A stretch of 64,000 nucleotides of DNA. Source: Methanolobus profundi (GTDB lineage: Archaea > Halobacteriota > Methanosarcinia > Methanosarcinales > Methanosarcinaceae). This document shows, piece after piece, positions 17,853 to 27,131 of the stretch; position 1 is the stretch's first letter, and every line of letters begins with the position of its first letter. The stretch is from positions 1-64,000 of the forward strand of contig NZ_FOUJ01000003.1 in the NCBI RefSeq assembly GCF_900114835.1, written 5' to 3'. The position numbers were made by a program, and so were the translations under genes. The notes beneath the pieces are model-generated. The model saw only the letters and a program-made list of their open reading frames with translations, made no database searches and was not told where the DNA came from.

Positions 17853-20141
17853 TTACTTATCAAGTATCACTACATGTAGTGAATTACCTCTCCAGATGCT
17901 CAGAGTATCGAACTCCCAGTTGCTGGCAAGCCCTCCTGTAGCATTGAAAGCCCGGCTGCGTCCCTCGAGATAGAACCTATAACCACCTTCATCAACCGAT
18001 GATGGAACAGTAACGGTCCAGTCAAGTGTCTTATTATTGTCACTTACAGTCTGATGCCAGTAGCTATCGCTTCCTACAGAACCGGAACATCCGGTGAAAC
18101 TAATGGTTATATCCCTCAGATGAGCTGCAGCCACATTGTAGCTGACCCTCAGATCAATATCAGTTCCTGCCGTCCTTTTAATGATCGGACAATGGAGAGG
18201 AGCTTCTGTCCACGTACCTCCTGATTCCTTGTACTCAAGCTTGAGGAAGTCCACCGGAGCAGGTTTGCTGTTATCGATGACAACTTTTACAGGGTCAAGA
18301 ACAGCAGCTATCGGGTTATGAGCTGCATCATAGAGTTCCAGTCTCAGTTCATATTTACCATCTGGATACCGGTGTGTTCTCCAGTTGATCAGCGTGTGGT
18401 AAGGGAAATAGTCGTTAGGTGGCGTCAATACCTCATAGAAACCACTTACATCCGGCTTTACATGATGAGATGTACCGGCACTGATGTTATAAACATGCCA
18501 GGATTCATTGAAGTGTGTCTCACTTCCACCCTCATACTTGTAGAACACCTTGTAATAGCTTGCAGTACCATATTCAGGACAACCGACGATCCTGATGGTC
18601 TTACAAAGTGGTGTTTCAGCATCCGGACGAACGATGTGAGGCAACGGGAAAGCAATGAACTGCTTTGGTCTGTTAACTCCTTTGACGTAACCTTCACTAT
18701 CAAAATACATTGGATCGATGGCAATATCATTGAACCCTACGATCCCTGCTTTGGTACATGGTGCATAGGACTGACCGCATGGGACACAGATCGCATTGGA
18801 CCATGCCTCTATCTGGACATCCGTGGTAGACTCGCTCAGGTTCCAGTTAACATCGAAATATCCCTCTTCATAGATCGTCTCAAGCACGCCATCTGCATCA
18901 ATGTCCTGTTCGACCTTGAATACAATATCAGGCACATCAAGGAAAAGGTTCCACTCAGGAACGATCTCAGGCCAGCAGCGAAGCAGCCTTACAATAGGCT
19001 TTGAAACACGGATCTGCGCCATGGTAGCAGCAACATCCTTCTTTTGCTTCCCTAGCATCTCCATCATCAGATCATCATCCGGCAGAGATGGAGGAGCGAT
19101 CGAATGAGGGAAAGCCGGCTCATCAAGAACTGAGGAACTTTCCTTGCTTACAGGCTCGAAAAGAGCATCCTTTTTGAACAATGTCTCACGGACAGCCTCA
19201 AAACGTGACTTTGTGAACAGGGCACTTGTATTGTCAATGCTTCTTTCACTGGAACGTAGCTCATTCCTTATATTGACAGATATCTTCTCGACCACATCAT
19301 CGTTTGTGACCTTCAGGTTCCTGTACTCGGTCTCTTTGATAACCGGTTCCGTTGGTGGCCATGGTTCAGGTCTTGGCTTTACCTTCATCTCAGGAAGTTG
19401 TTCCAGTTCAGGATAATACCTGATATCAGGCTTCACCCCCAGATCTATAGCCTCAAGTACCGTTGGCCGCTTAAGGATCTCCCAGAGACAACGGTAACGT
19501 AGTCTCCACCTCAACACAGCATCGATATCGAAATACGGGATATTCACACAGAAATAACCACATTCATCCGTCTTTGTAGTAGCGATCTCTTCCCTGCGGT
19601 GAGGGAAGAACGGAAAGATCCAGCCCCATGGAAGACCGGGTGTTGGGTACCACCAGAAAAAGTTGAGGTCTACATCATAAACACGAACTGTAGCCCCAGG
19701 TACCGGACATTTCTCACCCGTTGTCGGATCTGTCTTAAAGACGCGTCCACATACTTTGTGCTTCAGTTGTAAAAGACCAAGCACAGTATCCACCGGCTTC
19801 AAATATAGGTCTGCCTCCTTCAGCACACCCTTATTAGAGATGACCGTTTCTCTGGAAATACTTGCAGTAGCTGCATTATCCGACCCGGCAAGCCTTTTTA
19901 TCTGAGTACCTTGTATCATATCCTCAGGAACTATCGAGATCTTCGTATTCTCAGGCAACTTTGAAGCATCCACATTAAGTGCAATATCCACTTTATCTGT
20001 TGTCAGCTTCTTCTCTGCCAGTATCTTTACTTCATCCCCTTCTTCTGAAAAAACCACTGCTTTTAATGGAATTGGGGAATTCCTTACGCCTTCCACCTTT
20101 GTTGATATTTTGACTCCACTTATTTTTCTGGCTCTTGCCAT
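17853..20141 (-). CDS. Large multidomain protein with a carboxypeptidase-regulatory-like domain
   Basis: A 762-aa protein with no signal peptide or membrane helix. The N-terminal 130 residues are beta-rich. About 130-210 resembles a CarboxypepD-regulatory fold (KVCGRVFKTDPTTGE, then the ATTKTDECGYFCVNIP strand pair). It is interrupted by an aromatic, Pro-rich loop (FFWWYPTPGLPWGWIFPFFP) and followed by Arg/Trp-rich WRLRYRCLWEILKRP. A charged linker (about 260-370) leads to a C-terminal half of beta-sandwich character with several Cys. ATG at 20141 has a GGAGTG site; the upstream extension is less likely. Function unknown. The unusual composition suggests transfer from bacteria, but I cannot test that. 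Confidence 0.7.
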   Translation of the reverse strand: MARARKISGVKISTKVEGVRNSPIPLKAVVFSEEGDEVKILAEKKLTTDKVDIALNVDASKLPENTKISIVPEDMIQGTQIKRLAGSDNAATASISRETVISNKGVLKEADLYLKPVDTVLGLLQLKHKVCGRVFKTDPTTGEKCPVPGATVRVYDVDLNFFWWYPTPGLPWGWIFPFFPHRREEIATTKTDECGYFCVNIPYFDIDAVLRWRLRYRCLWEILKRPTVLEAIDLGVKPDIRYYPELEQLPEMKVKPRPEPWPPTEPVIKETEYRNLKVTNDDVVEKISVNIRNELRSSERSIDNTSALFTKSRFEAVRETLFKKDALFEPVSKESSSVLDEPAFPHSIAPPSLPDDDLMMEMLGKQKKDVAATMAQIRVSKPIVRLLRCWPEIVPEWNLFLDVPDIVFKVEQDIDADGVLETIYEEGYFDVNWNLSESTTDVQIEAWSNAICVPCGQSYAPCTKAGIVGFNDIAIDPMYFDSEGYVKGVNRPKQFIAFPLPHIVRPDAETPLCKTIRIVGCPEYGTASYYKVFYKYEGGSETHFNESWHVYNISAGTSHHVKPDVSGFYEVLTPPNDYFPYHTLINWRTHRYPDGKYELRLELYDAAHNPIAAVLDPVKVVIDNSKPAPVDFLKLEYKESGGTWTEAPLHCPIIKRTAGTDIDLRVSYNVAAAHLRDITISFTGCSGSVGSDSYWHQTVSDNNKTLDWTVTVPSSVDEGGYRFYLEGRSRAFNATGGLASNWEFDTLSIWRGNSLHVVILDK

Positions 20142-20473
20142 AACCTTCACTCCTTTATGCACATTAAGAGAACAGAGGTTACACCTAATGGATGTAGAGA
20201 TCAGACATGGCAGGCCATGGGATCATATCGTCTTTTCCCACAATGACGATATTCCATAATAACAGTCTCCCCGTCTGTTAAAACACCCTTGCTATCAGTA
20301 TTGCGATACAACCCCTGTATCCCACTGAATGGTAATAATTACCTGATTAAAAGTCGGTTATATTCTTATTTATAAATAACCGTGCTAAAATAAAATTGAT
20401 AGTCTACTATCACATCTATCCAATTTTTACTATGACACATTTTTTTATATATCAATAGATCCAATTAGAGGCA
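20142..20473. other. 332-bp divergent intergenic region
   Basis: No gene seen. A TTTTTTATATATC element at about 20446-20457 is the likely promoter of the dolichol-kinase-like gene starting at 20474. An AT-rich stretch around 20350-20390 could serve the divergent multidomain gene. Confidence 0.4.
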
Positions 20474-21058
20474 ATGGCTTCTATTTCCTTTGCTAACGAA
20501 CTCATGAGAAAGGGCATACACCTAACATCGATACTGATCATCCTTGTCTATGCATTTCTGGGGAAACAGGAAACACAGACATTGCTTATCGTCTATCTGG
20601 TGATCATACTAAGCATAGAACACCTGCGACTTGACAGAGGCATCAAACTTCCCGTATTCCACATACTGCTACGCCAAAAGGAGAAGCAAGGACTTGGATC
20701 ACACGTTTATTTCACCCTTGGTGCACTGGTAGCGGTCTCAGTTTTCAGCAAGGATGTTGCCTTTACAGCAATACTCATGACCACCTTTGGAGATATGAGC
20801 GCTGCACTTATTGGAAAAAGATTTGGTAAGATCAGGATATTCAGCAATGGTAAAAGTCTTGAAGGATGCATCGCCGAGTTCATAGTAGACCTTACAATAG
20901 CTGTCCTCTTACTTGGCAATCCACTTGTAGCGATCCTTATGGCCTTTGTTGCCACCTATGTGGAAACCACATTTGTTAATATCGATGATAATCTGGCAAT
21001 AGCTGTATTTTCCGGTATCTTTGCAGAAGCGGCGTTCCTATTGATCGCACATACATAA
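20474..21058 (+). CDS. Dolichol kinase/SEC59-like CTP-dependent lipid kinase
   Basis: A 194-aa membrane protein with about six helices. It carries the motifs of the SEC59/VTE5/CDP-diglyceride-synthase-like superfamily: an N-terminal RKGIHL, HVYFTLGALV, FGDMSAALIGKRFGK and GKSLEGCIAEF. These enzymes phosphorylate polyprenols or related isoprenoid alcohols from CTP. In an archaeon the likely substrates are dolichol for N-glycosylation or an isoprenoid alcohol in lipid salvage; which one is open. A GAGG site precedes the ATG closely. Confidence 0.85.
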   Translation: MASISFANELMRKGIHLTSILIILVYAFLGKQETQTLLIVYLVIILSIEHLRLDRGIKLPVFHILLRQKEKQGLGSHVYFTLGALVAVSVFSKDVAFTAILMTTFGDMSAALIGKRFGKIRIFSNGKSLEGCIAEFIVDLTIAVLLLGNPLVAILMAFVATYVETTFVNIDDNLAIAVFSGIFAEAAFLLIAHT

Positions 21059-21071
21059 AAATGAAAATAGC

Positions 21072-21144
21072 GGTTTGTGATGCCTGTGAACAGAAGAAAC
21101 ATTCACAGGCATCTATCCCAAACCAGGGATTCCCCACGAATCCC
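21072..21144. other. Two strong adjacent hairpins, possible structured RNA or shared terminator
   Basis: Between the convergent lipid-kinase and histidine-kinase genes, an outer pair (GGTTTG 21072-21077 with CAAACC 21119-21124) encloses a perfect 12-bp stem (GATGCCTGTGAA 21079-21090 with TTCACAGGCATC 21102-21113, 11-nt loop). Two bases on lies a 7-bp stem (GGGATTC 21126-21132 with GAATCCC 21138-21144). No T tract follows either way. The rest of 21059-21295 is AT-rich. Confidence 0.5.
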
Positions 21145-21295
21145 CTGTATCGTTGAACCCGACACCCACGAATATTTGTCTATCTCAATAATATTTAAAA
21201 TAGCCCTATTATTTTTCAGATCAAGAATAAATTAAATTATAAATATGCCAGATATCAACCATATATTACATAATATCGGAAAATACATAAAATAT

Positions 21296-22315
21296 TCAAT
21301 GTGTAATAGAAAGGTTTATAGGCAACTTCAAAAAAAAGGTTGACCCATTTCCCAGTTCGCTCTCCACCCAGACCTTGCCCTTATGCAGTATAGCAAGTTC
21401 CTGAACAATGGATAATCCCAGACCTGTTCCTTTATATCCTGTTTCCTCAGTGGTTCCGAGCTGTTCGAAAGGTTCGAAGATCTTCCGAAGCCCTGCCGCA
21501 TCGATCCCATGCCCGGAATCAGTAACTCTGATGAGGACCATATCCCCATCCTTTTTTGCTTCCAGCTTAACATGACCTTCTTCAGGAGTGAATTTTATCG
21601 CATTGCTTGCAAGATTGAACAACATCTGTTTCATTTTTACCTTATCAGCATTCAGAATATCGAGTTCTGCATCTATATCATATGTCAGATCGACCTTTTT
21701 CTTTCGGGCCAGCACTTCAAGTATTGAGCCCACCTCATCAAAGAGCTCCTGAACATGGAATTCCTCAATGTTCATCCCTACTTTCCCGGATTCTATCTTT
21801 GCAAGATCAAGCAACTGATTGATCAGGTGAAGAAGATGAGAGCCGCTCATTGAGATATTCCGCACATAATCCATCTGCTTTTCATTGAGCGGACCGAATG
21901 TATCATCCTGCAGCATTTCCGAAAAACCTATAACAGAATTAAGAGGGGTTCTCAGTTCATGGCTCATATCTGCAAGGAACTTGCTCAATCTCATATTTGC
22001 AATGTCAGCCTCATTCTTAGCCCTTATCAGGTCTTTTTCAAGTTCCTTCCTTGATACGAGCTCCCTATTGGCCTCTTTCCACCTTCTGTATGAGAAAATA
22101 AGCAGGGCTACTGTAGTATATGCGGTCAATGTGAAGAATTCATCTAATTCCCATGCTTCGTGAGTTACTAGAAATTCAATGATATGATCAAAAAGATCGA
22201 ATACCAGTGTGAGAAAAAATACAATTATCCCACCGACCACCACTAAGAATGTATCCCTTTGTAAATTATGCTCATTACTCAACAAATAACCCCACATTAT
22301 CGATCGTTCAAGCAC
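21296..22315 (-). CDS. Membrane-bound histidine kinase (two helices, HisKA, HATPase)
   Basis: A 339-aa kinase with two predicted membrane helices (about 22-40 and 60-77) joined by a short loop, then a coiled coil (80-110). The H box has His119 in MSHELRTPLNS. The ATPase domain shows NLASNAIKFTP, DSGHGID and GTGLGLSIVQE. With almost no extracytoplasmic domain it may sense membrane state or an intracellular partner. The GTG at 22315 is the longest start; ATG at 22297 also fits. No cognate response regulator is visible. Confidence 0.9.
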   Translation of the reverse strand: MLERSIMWGYLLSNEHNLQRDTFLVVVGGIIVFFLTLVFDLFDHIIEFLVTHEAWELDEFFTLTAYTTVALLIFSYRRWKEANRELVSRKELEKDLIRAKNEADIANMRLSKFLADMSHELRTPLNSVIGFSEMLQDDTFGPLNEKQMDYVRNISMSGSHLLHLINQLLDLAKIESGKVGMNIEEFHVQELFDEVGSILEVLARKKKVDLTYDIDAELDILNADKVKMKQMLFNLASNAIKFTPEEGHVKLEAKKDGDMVLIRVTDSGHGIDAAGLRKIFEPFEQLGTTEETGYKGTGLGLSIVQELAILHKGKVWVESELGNGSTFFLKLPINLSITH

Positions 22316-22343
22316 CCATCAGCCTCAATTAAAGAGGCACATA

Positions 22344-23099
22344 TCACCGTTCTTTGATCTTCTCCCTCAGTTTAATGATAGCAGTTGTCGGCGGTACTTT
22401 CTTCGGGCACACAGCCACACACCTGTAAACAACATCACATCCCCACACACCTTCATGAGAATCGATATCCGATAAAAGTTTCCCGACATCTTCTTCATCG
22501 TTGCGAGGATCAATGAAGAAGCGCCATGCTTTGGCCAGAGCGGCAGGTCCGAGATATTCCCCATCCCTCTCTGCTGCCGGACAACTCCCATGACATGTGG
22601 CACACAATATGCAATTGGTGTACTTCTCTATCTGCATCTGTAAAGCAGGCTCCATCAAGGTCTGTTCATTACCTGCATCTTCCGGCACACCTAACCATGG
22701 TCCAATTGAGTCCACCAGTCTGAAGAAATGGTCCATATCAACTATAAGGTCCCTGATGACCTGCAGGTTAGGAAGAGGTTCAACAAGGATCCCCTCTTTG
22801 TCCTCATCCTTGCTGTCGTGCTTTAAAGATACATTTTCACTTTCAGGATCATGAACAACTTCGGTCCTTGCATCTGACAACTGTGTCCGACATGCAAGTC
22901 CGGGTTTCCTGTTAATTAGCATTGCACAGCTTCCACAGACAGCACCTCTGCATGAATACCTGAAACAAAGACTTCCATCCTGTTTCTCCTGTATCTGGAA
23001 CAATGCTTCAAGTACCGTCATCCCCGGCCTTTCCTCAACCTCAAAGGTCTCATACCAGATAGTATTCCCATCCTGCCTTCGGATCGTCAGCTTAACCAT
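22344..23099 (-). CDS. sdhB: Succinate dehydrogenase/fumarate reductase iron-sulfur subunit
   Basis: A 251-aa electron-transfer subunit. The N-terminal [2Fe-2S] domain has CRYSCRGAVCGSCAM with the later Cys in LACRT. The C-terminal domain has the [4Fe-4S] motif CILCATCHGSCP and the third-cluster Cys set around CDVVYRCVAVCPK. There is no CCG domain, so it is not a thiol:fumarate reductase TfrB of the long type. No sdhC or sdhD membrane anchor is nearby, so the quinone-like acceptor is unclear and the complex may be soluble. It overlaps sdhA by 1 bp. Confidence 0.9.
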   Translation of the reverse strand: MVKLTIRRQDGNTIWYETFEVEERPGMTVLEALFQIQEKQDGSLCFRYSCRGAVCGSCAMLINRKPGLACRTQLSDARTEVVHDPESENVSLKHDSKDEDKEGILVEPLPNLQVIRDLIVDMDHFFRLVDSIGPWLGVPEDAGNEQTLMEPALQMQIEKYTNCILCATCHGSCPAAERDGEYLGPAALAKAWRFFIDPRNDEEDVGKLLSDIDSHEGVWGCDVVYRCVAVCPKKVPPTTAIIKLREKIKER

Positions 23100-24772
23100 C
23101 AGTATTCCCTCCTCTTTGGAGCGAAAGTACCGATATTCACTTCTTTGTATTCAAGCCGTGGCTCTTTATCCATAAAGGCAAGAGTATGCTTCAACCACTT
23201 CTCATCATCCCTTTCAAGATGGTCTGTCCGGTAATGTGCGCCTCTGCTCTCTTCCCTTGCAAGTGCTCCAAGAGTTATAATATATCCAAGTTCAAGCATC
23301 CCCTGTAATTCAAGAGCATTGACAAGCTCGAAATTAAAGACCTTTACATTGCTCTGGACCCGCAGCTCCAATGCCCTTTTTCTGAGATGCTTAATCTCTT
23401 TCAATGCATGTTCCAGTCCTTTTCGGTTCCTGAAGACACCAACATGTTCCTGCATTACCCTCTGAAGGTCATCCCTTATGGAAGCAAAGTTCTCACCCTC
23501 GCCGCCGATCATCCCTGATATCCTGTCCTCTTCCATCCTGAAAGCTTCCATGAGCTCATCTTCATCAGGTCTTGATACAGAACGTGCATATCCGACTGCA
23601 TCCATGCCTGCCCTCCTGCCAAAGACAACTGTATCCAGAAGTGAATTACCACCAAGACGGTTAGCACCATGCACACTGATGCAGGCACATTCCCCCACAG
23701 CATAAAGACCCGGCATCGGCGTTCTGCCATCCTTATCAGAGCTCACCCCACCCATGGAATAATGCTGGCCCGGCTGAACTGGTATTGGTTCCTTCACAGG
23801 GTCGATACCTGCAAAGTCAATGGATATCTGCCGGATACCCGGAAGACGCTCGTTGATCTTCTGCTTTCCAAGATGTGTAAGGTCAAGATGGACATAACCT
23901 TCTGGGAAGCCTCTGCCTTCATCTATCTCTTTCTGTATGGCCCTGGCAACGATATCCCTTGGTGCAAGTTCCATTGCATCCTTTGCATATCGCTCCATGA
24001 AACGCTCGTGTTCCCTGTTAAAAAGATAGCCACCCTCACCACGTGCACCTTCTGTTATCAGTATATTAGTACCCCACAAAGTAGTGGGATGGAACTGAAC
24101 GAATTCCATATCCTCCAACGGAACTCCGGCATTGTATGCCAGACTTATCCCAAAGCCCCTGTTTATTATGGCATTCGTAGACCTCTGGTAGATCCTGCCA
24201 TATCCGCCAGTGGCAAAGATCGTTGCTTTTGCACGAAAGACCTCCAGCTCAGAATCTGCCAGGTCCATTGCGATACAACCTGTACATTTGCCATTATCGG
24301 TAACAAGTTTTGTCACAAGACGTTCATTGTACACTTTGATCTTGTACCTGAGAACCTGCTCATATAGAGTGTGTAAAAGGTTATGTCCTGTCCTGTCCCC
24401 TGCAAAACACGTCCTTGGAAATCCTGCTCCTCCAAAAGGTCGCTGGGCTATCCTGCCATTCTCCTGTCTTGAGAAATTACAACCCCAGTTCTCCATCTCG
24501 ATAACCCTTTCAGGAGCTTCCTTACAAAGTACTTCAACCGTATCCTGATCAGCGAGGTAGTCGCTACCTTTCACAGTGTCAAATGCATGTCCCTCCCAGC
24601 TGTCATCAGAACCAAGCGATGCATTGATACCACCCTGTGCTGCACCGGAGTGACTTCTTATAGGATATACTTTGGAGATCACAGCAACATCAGCACCCAG
24701 TTTGTAAGCTTCAAGAGCTGCTCTGAGTCCGGCAAGTCCTCCGCCTATCACAATTATGTCGTGGTCTATCAT
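23099..24772 (-). CDS. sdhA: Succinate dehydrogenase/fumarate reductase flavoprotein subunit
   Basis: A 557-aa FAD protein. Visible are the Rossmann [13 protein letters not shown] motif, the FAD-attachment region [13 protein letters not shown] with the conserved His, the active-site stretch around [21 protein letters not shown], and [19 protein letters not shown]. The most likely use in an anaerobic methanogen is reduction of fumarate to succinate, but direction cannot be read from sequence. ATG at 24772 overlaps the upstream lyase stop by 4 bp (ATGA), so lyase, SdhA and SdhB form one operon. Confidence 0.93.
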   Translation of the reverse strand: MIDHDIIVIGGGLAGLRAALEAYKLGADVAVISKVYPIRSHSGAAQGGINASLGSDDSWEGHAFDTVKGSDYLADQDTVEVLCKEAPERVIEMENWGCNFSRQENGRIAQRPFGGAGFPRTCFAGDRTGHNLLHTLYEQVLRYKIKVYNERLVTKLVTDNGKCTGCIAMDLADSELEVFRAKATIFATGGYGRIYQRSTNAIINRGFGISLAYNAGVPLEDMEFVQFHPTTLWGTNILITEGARGEGGYLFNREHERFMERYAKDAMELAPRDIVARAIQKEIDEGRGFPEGYVHLDLTHLGKQKINERLPGIRQISIDFAGIDPVKEPIPVQPGQHYSMGGVSSDKDGRTPMPGLYAVGECACISVHGANRLGGNSLLDTVVFGRRAGMDAVGYARSVSRPDEDELMEAFRMEEDRISGMIGGEGENFASIRDDLQRVMQEHVGVFRNRKGLEHALKEIKHLRKRALELRVQSNVKVFNFELVNALELQGMLELGYIITLGALAREESRGAHYRTDHLERDDEKWLKHTLAFMDKEPRLEYKEVNIGTFAPKRREY

Positions 24773-26154
24773 TTTTTTACTCCCGTCAATTCCATGGGAT
24801 CAAGCAGATGCTCTACACCATGATCATCAAGTAACCCCATCTCGATAACCACTTCCTTTATAGTACGGCCTTCATTATGTGCCCGGTATGCTACCTCAGC
24901 AGCTTTGTCATATCCAATTACAGGAGCAAGTGATGTTGCGATCGCAAGACTGGAAGCAGCAAGTTCTGCACATCTTTCAGTATTGACAGTCAGCCCGGAA
25001 AGACACTTTCTGTTGAAAGATGAGATCGAACCGGATAGTATCCTGATAGAACCCAGTATATTGTGTGCCAGAAGTGGTGTGAATACATTGAGCTCAAGTT
25101 GTCCGGCCTGAGCGGCCATCATAATAGTGGTATCATTGCCCATCACCTGAAAACATGCCATGTTAAGCATTTCCGCCATTACGGGATTGACCTTTCCCGG
25201 CATTATAGATGATCCCGGCTGAACTGCCGGCAGATCCAGCTCACCCATGCCAGCCCTTGGACCACTTGAAAGCAGGCGAAGGTCATTTGCGATCTTGGTC
25301 AGGCTCACTGCAAGTCCCCTGAGTGCAGCAGAACAGGCAAGTATGGAGCCTGCAGCCTGTGTAGCCTCAAATGGATCTTCGGCCAGTCTGAAACCGATAC
25401 CTGTTATAGAGTTCATTTCCCTGATCGCGATCTTCGAAAAACCCTGTGGAGCATTCAGACCTGTACCAACTGCAGTTCCACCCATGTTCAATTCCAGCAG
25501 ACCGTCCACAGCTTCCAGTAAACGTTTCATGTCAAGTTCTATCATTCTGAAATATCCACTGAACTCCTGCCCCATTGTCAGCGGAACTGCATCCTGTAAG
25601 TGCGTTCTTCCGGGTTTGACAATTGACATGAGCCCGACCTTCTTCTCATCGAGAATAACAAGAAGTTCATCGATAGCAGGGAGCAGCGATGAGTAGACAG
25701 TTTCGACAGCTGCAATGTGAATAGCAGTATGTGTCGTGTCGTTGGAGGATTGGGACATGTTAACGTGGTCATTTGGATGGATGATATCATAGCGTCCCTT
25801 TTCATAGCCCATGATCTCAAGTGCTCTGTTGGCAATGACCTCGTTAGCGTTCATATTCTGTGATGTTCCTGCACCTGACTGGAAAGCATCTACCACGAAC
25901 TGGTCACTCAATTTCCCTTCTCTTACCTCATATGCAGCTTCGACCAGACTCTTGCCAATATGCGTGTCAAGCTTTCCCAGTTCCATATTTGCCTTTGCGG
26001 ATGCTATCTTTATAGCTGCCTGGGCCTTGATGAACTCAGCAGGTAATCGCTCACCACTTACCTGGAAATTATCCACAGCCCTTGCTGTCTGTGGACCATA
26101 ATAGACATCTTCCGGCACTTCCACCTCTCCAAGAGTGTCTTTTTCAAGTCTCAT
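24769..26154 (-). CDS. Fumarase class II/aspartase-family lyase
   Basis: A 461-aa lyase of the fumarase/aspartase superfamily, with the signature [12 protein letters not shown] in the catalytic loop. Several segments look more aspartase-like than fumarase-like: [22 protein letters not shown] and [14 protein letters not shown], which has Met where fumarases usually have Lys. It makes fumarate from either malate or aspartate. Being first in an operon with SdhAB, it would feed fumarate to the reductase. Most methanogens use the unrelated class I fumarase. Fumarase and aspartase cannot be separated firmly by eye. Confidence 0.8.
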   Translation of the reverse strand: MRLEKDTLGEVEVPEDVYYGPQTARAVDNFQVSGERLPAEFIKAQAAIKIASAKANMELGKLDTHIGKSLVEAAYEVREGKLSDQFVVDAFQSGAGTSQNMNANEVIANRALEIMGYEKGRYDIIHPNDHVNMSQSSNDTTHTAIHIAAVETVYSSLLPAIDELLVILDEKKVGLMSIVKPGRTHLQDAVPLTMGQEFSGYFRMIELDMKRLLEAVDGLLELNMGGTAVGTGLNAPQGFSKIAIREMNSITGIGFRLAEDPFEATQAAGSILACSAALRGLAVSLTKIANDLRLLSSGPRAGMGELDLPAVQPGSSIMPGKVNPVMAEMLNMACFQVMGNDTTIMMAAQAGQLELNVFTPLLAHNILGSIRILSGSISSFNRKCLSGLTVNTERCAELAASSLAIATSLAPVIGYDKAAEVAYRAHNEGRTIKEVVIEMGLLDDHGVEHLLDPMELTGVKK

Positions 26155-26345
26155 AGGACCTCCTTTAAAATGAACTCAAGAAAATCACTTGTCAAGTTCC
26201 CCATAAAAATACTGGAGTTTTTGTGTAATAAAGATATGCACTGTGTTTTCTGCATATATTCCATGAAAGTGCATCGAAAGGGATGCTATCCATCTATTCC
26301 ACTTGCCAGAATCCTTTAATAACTATAAAGCCAATCTAGTAACAT

Positions 26346-26609
26346 ATGACAGAGAACAAAACCGAAGAGCAGACATTAACAGAAGAGAAGAGCAAAGGGA
26401 TATCTGGCCGCGAACTTCTTCAGGACACATTGAAGAGCCCATCCATTGGCAATGCTTCAATTCCTGCTTTTGGGATCGAGTATGCTCCTCACAAAGCTCA
26501 GGGTCTGCAGAGCTCATCAGATATGTGGATCGACAAGGGCAGGCTCTTTGAAGGGATCCCGGTTGAGAAGAGGGACCTCGAAAGCGCCAAAAGACTTTCA
26601 CGCCAGTAA
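26346..26609 (+). CDS. Small hypothetical protein
   Basis: An 87-aa soluble, charged protein; family not recognised. The N-terminal 28 residues are Glu/Lys-rich, and the middle SIGNASIPAFGIEYAPHKAQG looks ordered. The ATG at 26346 lies about 25 bp after a TTTAATAACTATAAAG promoter-like element without a ribosome binding site, so it is probably leaderless. It is divergent from the lyase operon. Confidence 0.6.
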   Translation: MTENKTEEQTLTEEKSKGISGRELLQDTLKSPSIGNASIPAFGIEYAPHKAQGLQSSSDMWIDKGRLFEGIPVEKRDLESAKRLSRQ

Positions 26610-26869
26610 TTATCAATTTTAAAGGACTGTGTGCTGATCACACCTTGCAGACAACTTATCGATCTTGTCCTCATAAAGGCATAATCACAATTTATTTTCT
26701 TTGACCTGCTTTTGATCGAAATGTAATTCTATCGTTATGCTTTTGGTACCCATTGAAATCAAATAAAATTGATTTGAACGCAAGCTTGTTTTTTGACAAG
26801 TTATTTATATAACGCGATAATACGATATTATATACTCAAATTAAACATCAGTTATAAAGAGGTTAGAAA

Positions 26870-27049
26870 ATGGCACCATGGGAATATGATATAAGGTCTG
26901 TCCGCTATGGAGAATGGGACAGCACGAAAGAAGATCTGAACGAGCTAGGCATGGATGGCTGGGAACTTATACGTTTTTCAGAGGATGTAGATGAGAACGG
27001 TAACATCAAAGCATTCTTCAAAAGGCCAGTCGATTGCCTGGAATGCTAG
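26870..27049 (+). CDS. DUF4177-like small protein
   Basis: A 59-aa protein: MAPWEYDIRS at the start, LNELGMDGWELIRF in the middle, AFFKRPVDCLEC at the end. The opening strand followed by a helix and the GWEL turn is the pattern of DUF4177-like proteins, whose function is unknown. A TTATATAAC element at about 26811-26819 is the likely promoter, with AAAGAGG about 9 nt before the ATG. It ends with two Cys. It lies downstream of a 260-bp gap in which no other gene is visible. Confidence 0.75.
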   Translation: MAPWEYDIRSVRYGEWDSTKEDLNELGMDGWELIRFSEDVDENGNIKAFFKRPVDCLEC

Positions 27050-27131
27050 ATCCTTTTTTCTCTCTTTTCTCTTAATTATTTAGTATTAAACCTGACTTGT
27101 TTTATTTTTATGGTCCCGCCTCTGCTAAAGA

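Noticed and set aside
17682-17879. 65-codon frame downstream of the ferredoxin
   Set aside because: Composition random, no initiation signal, overlaps the end of the multidomain gene on the other strand.
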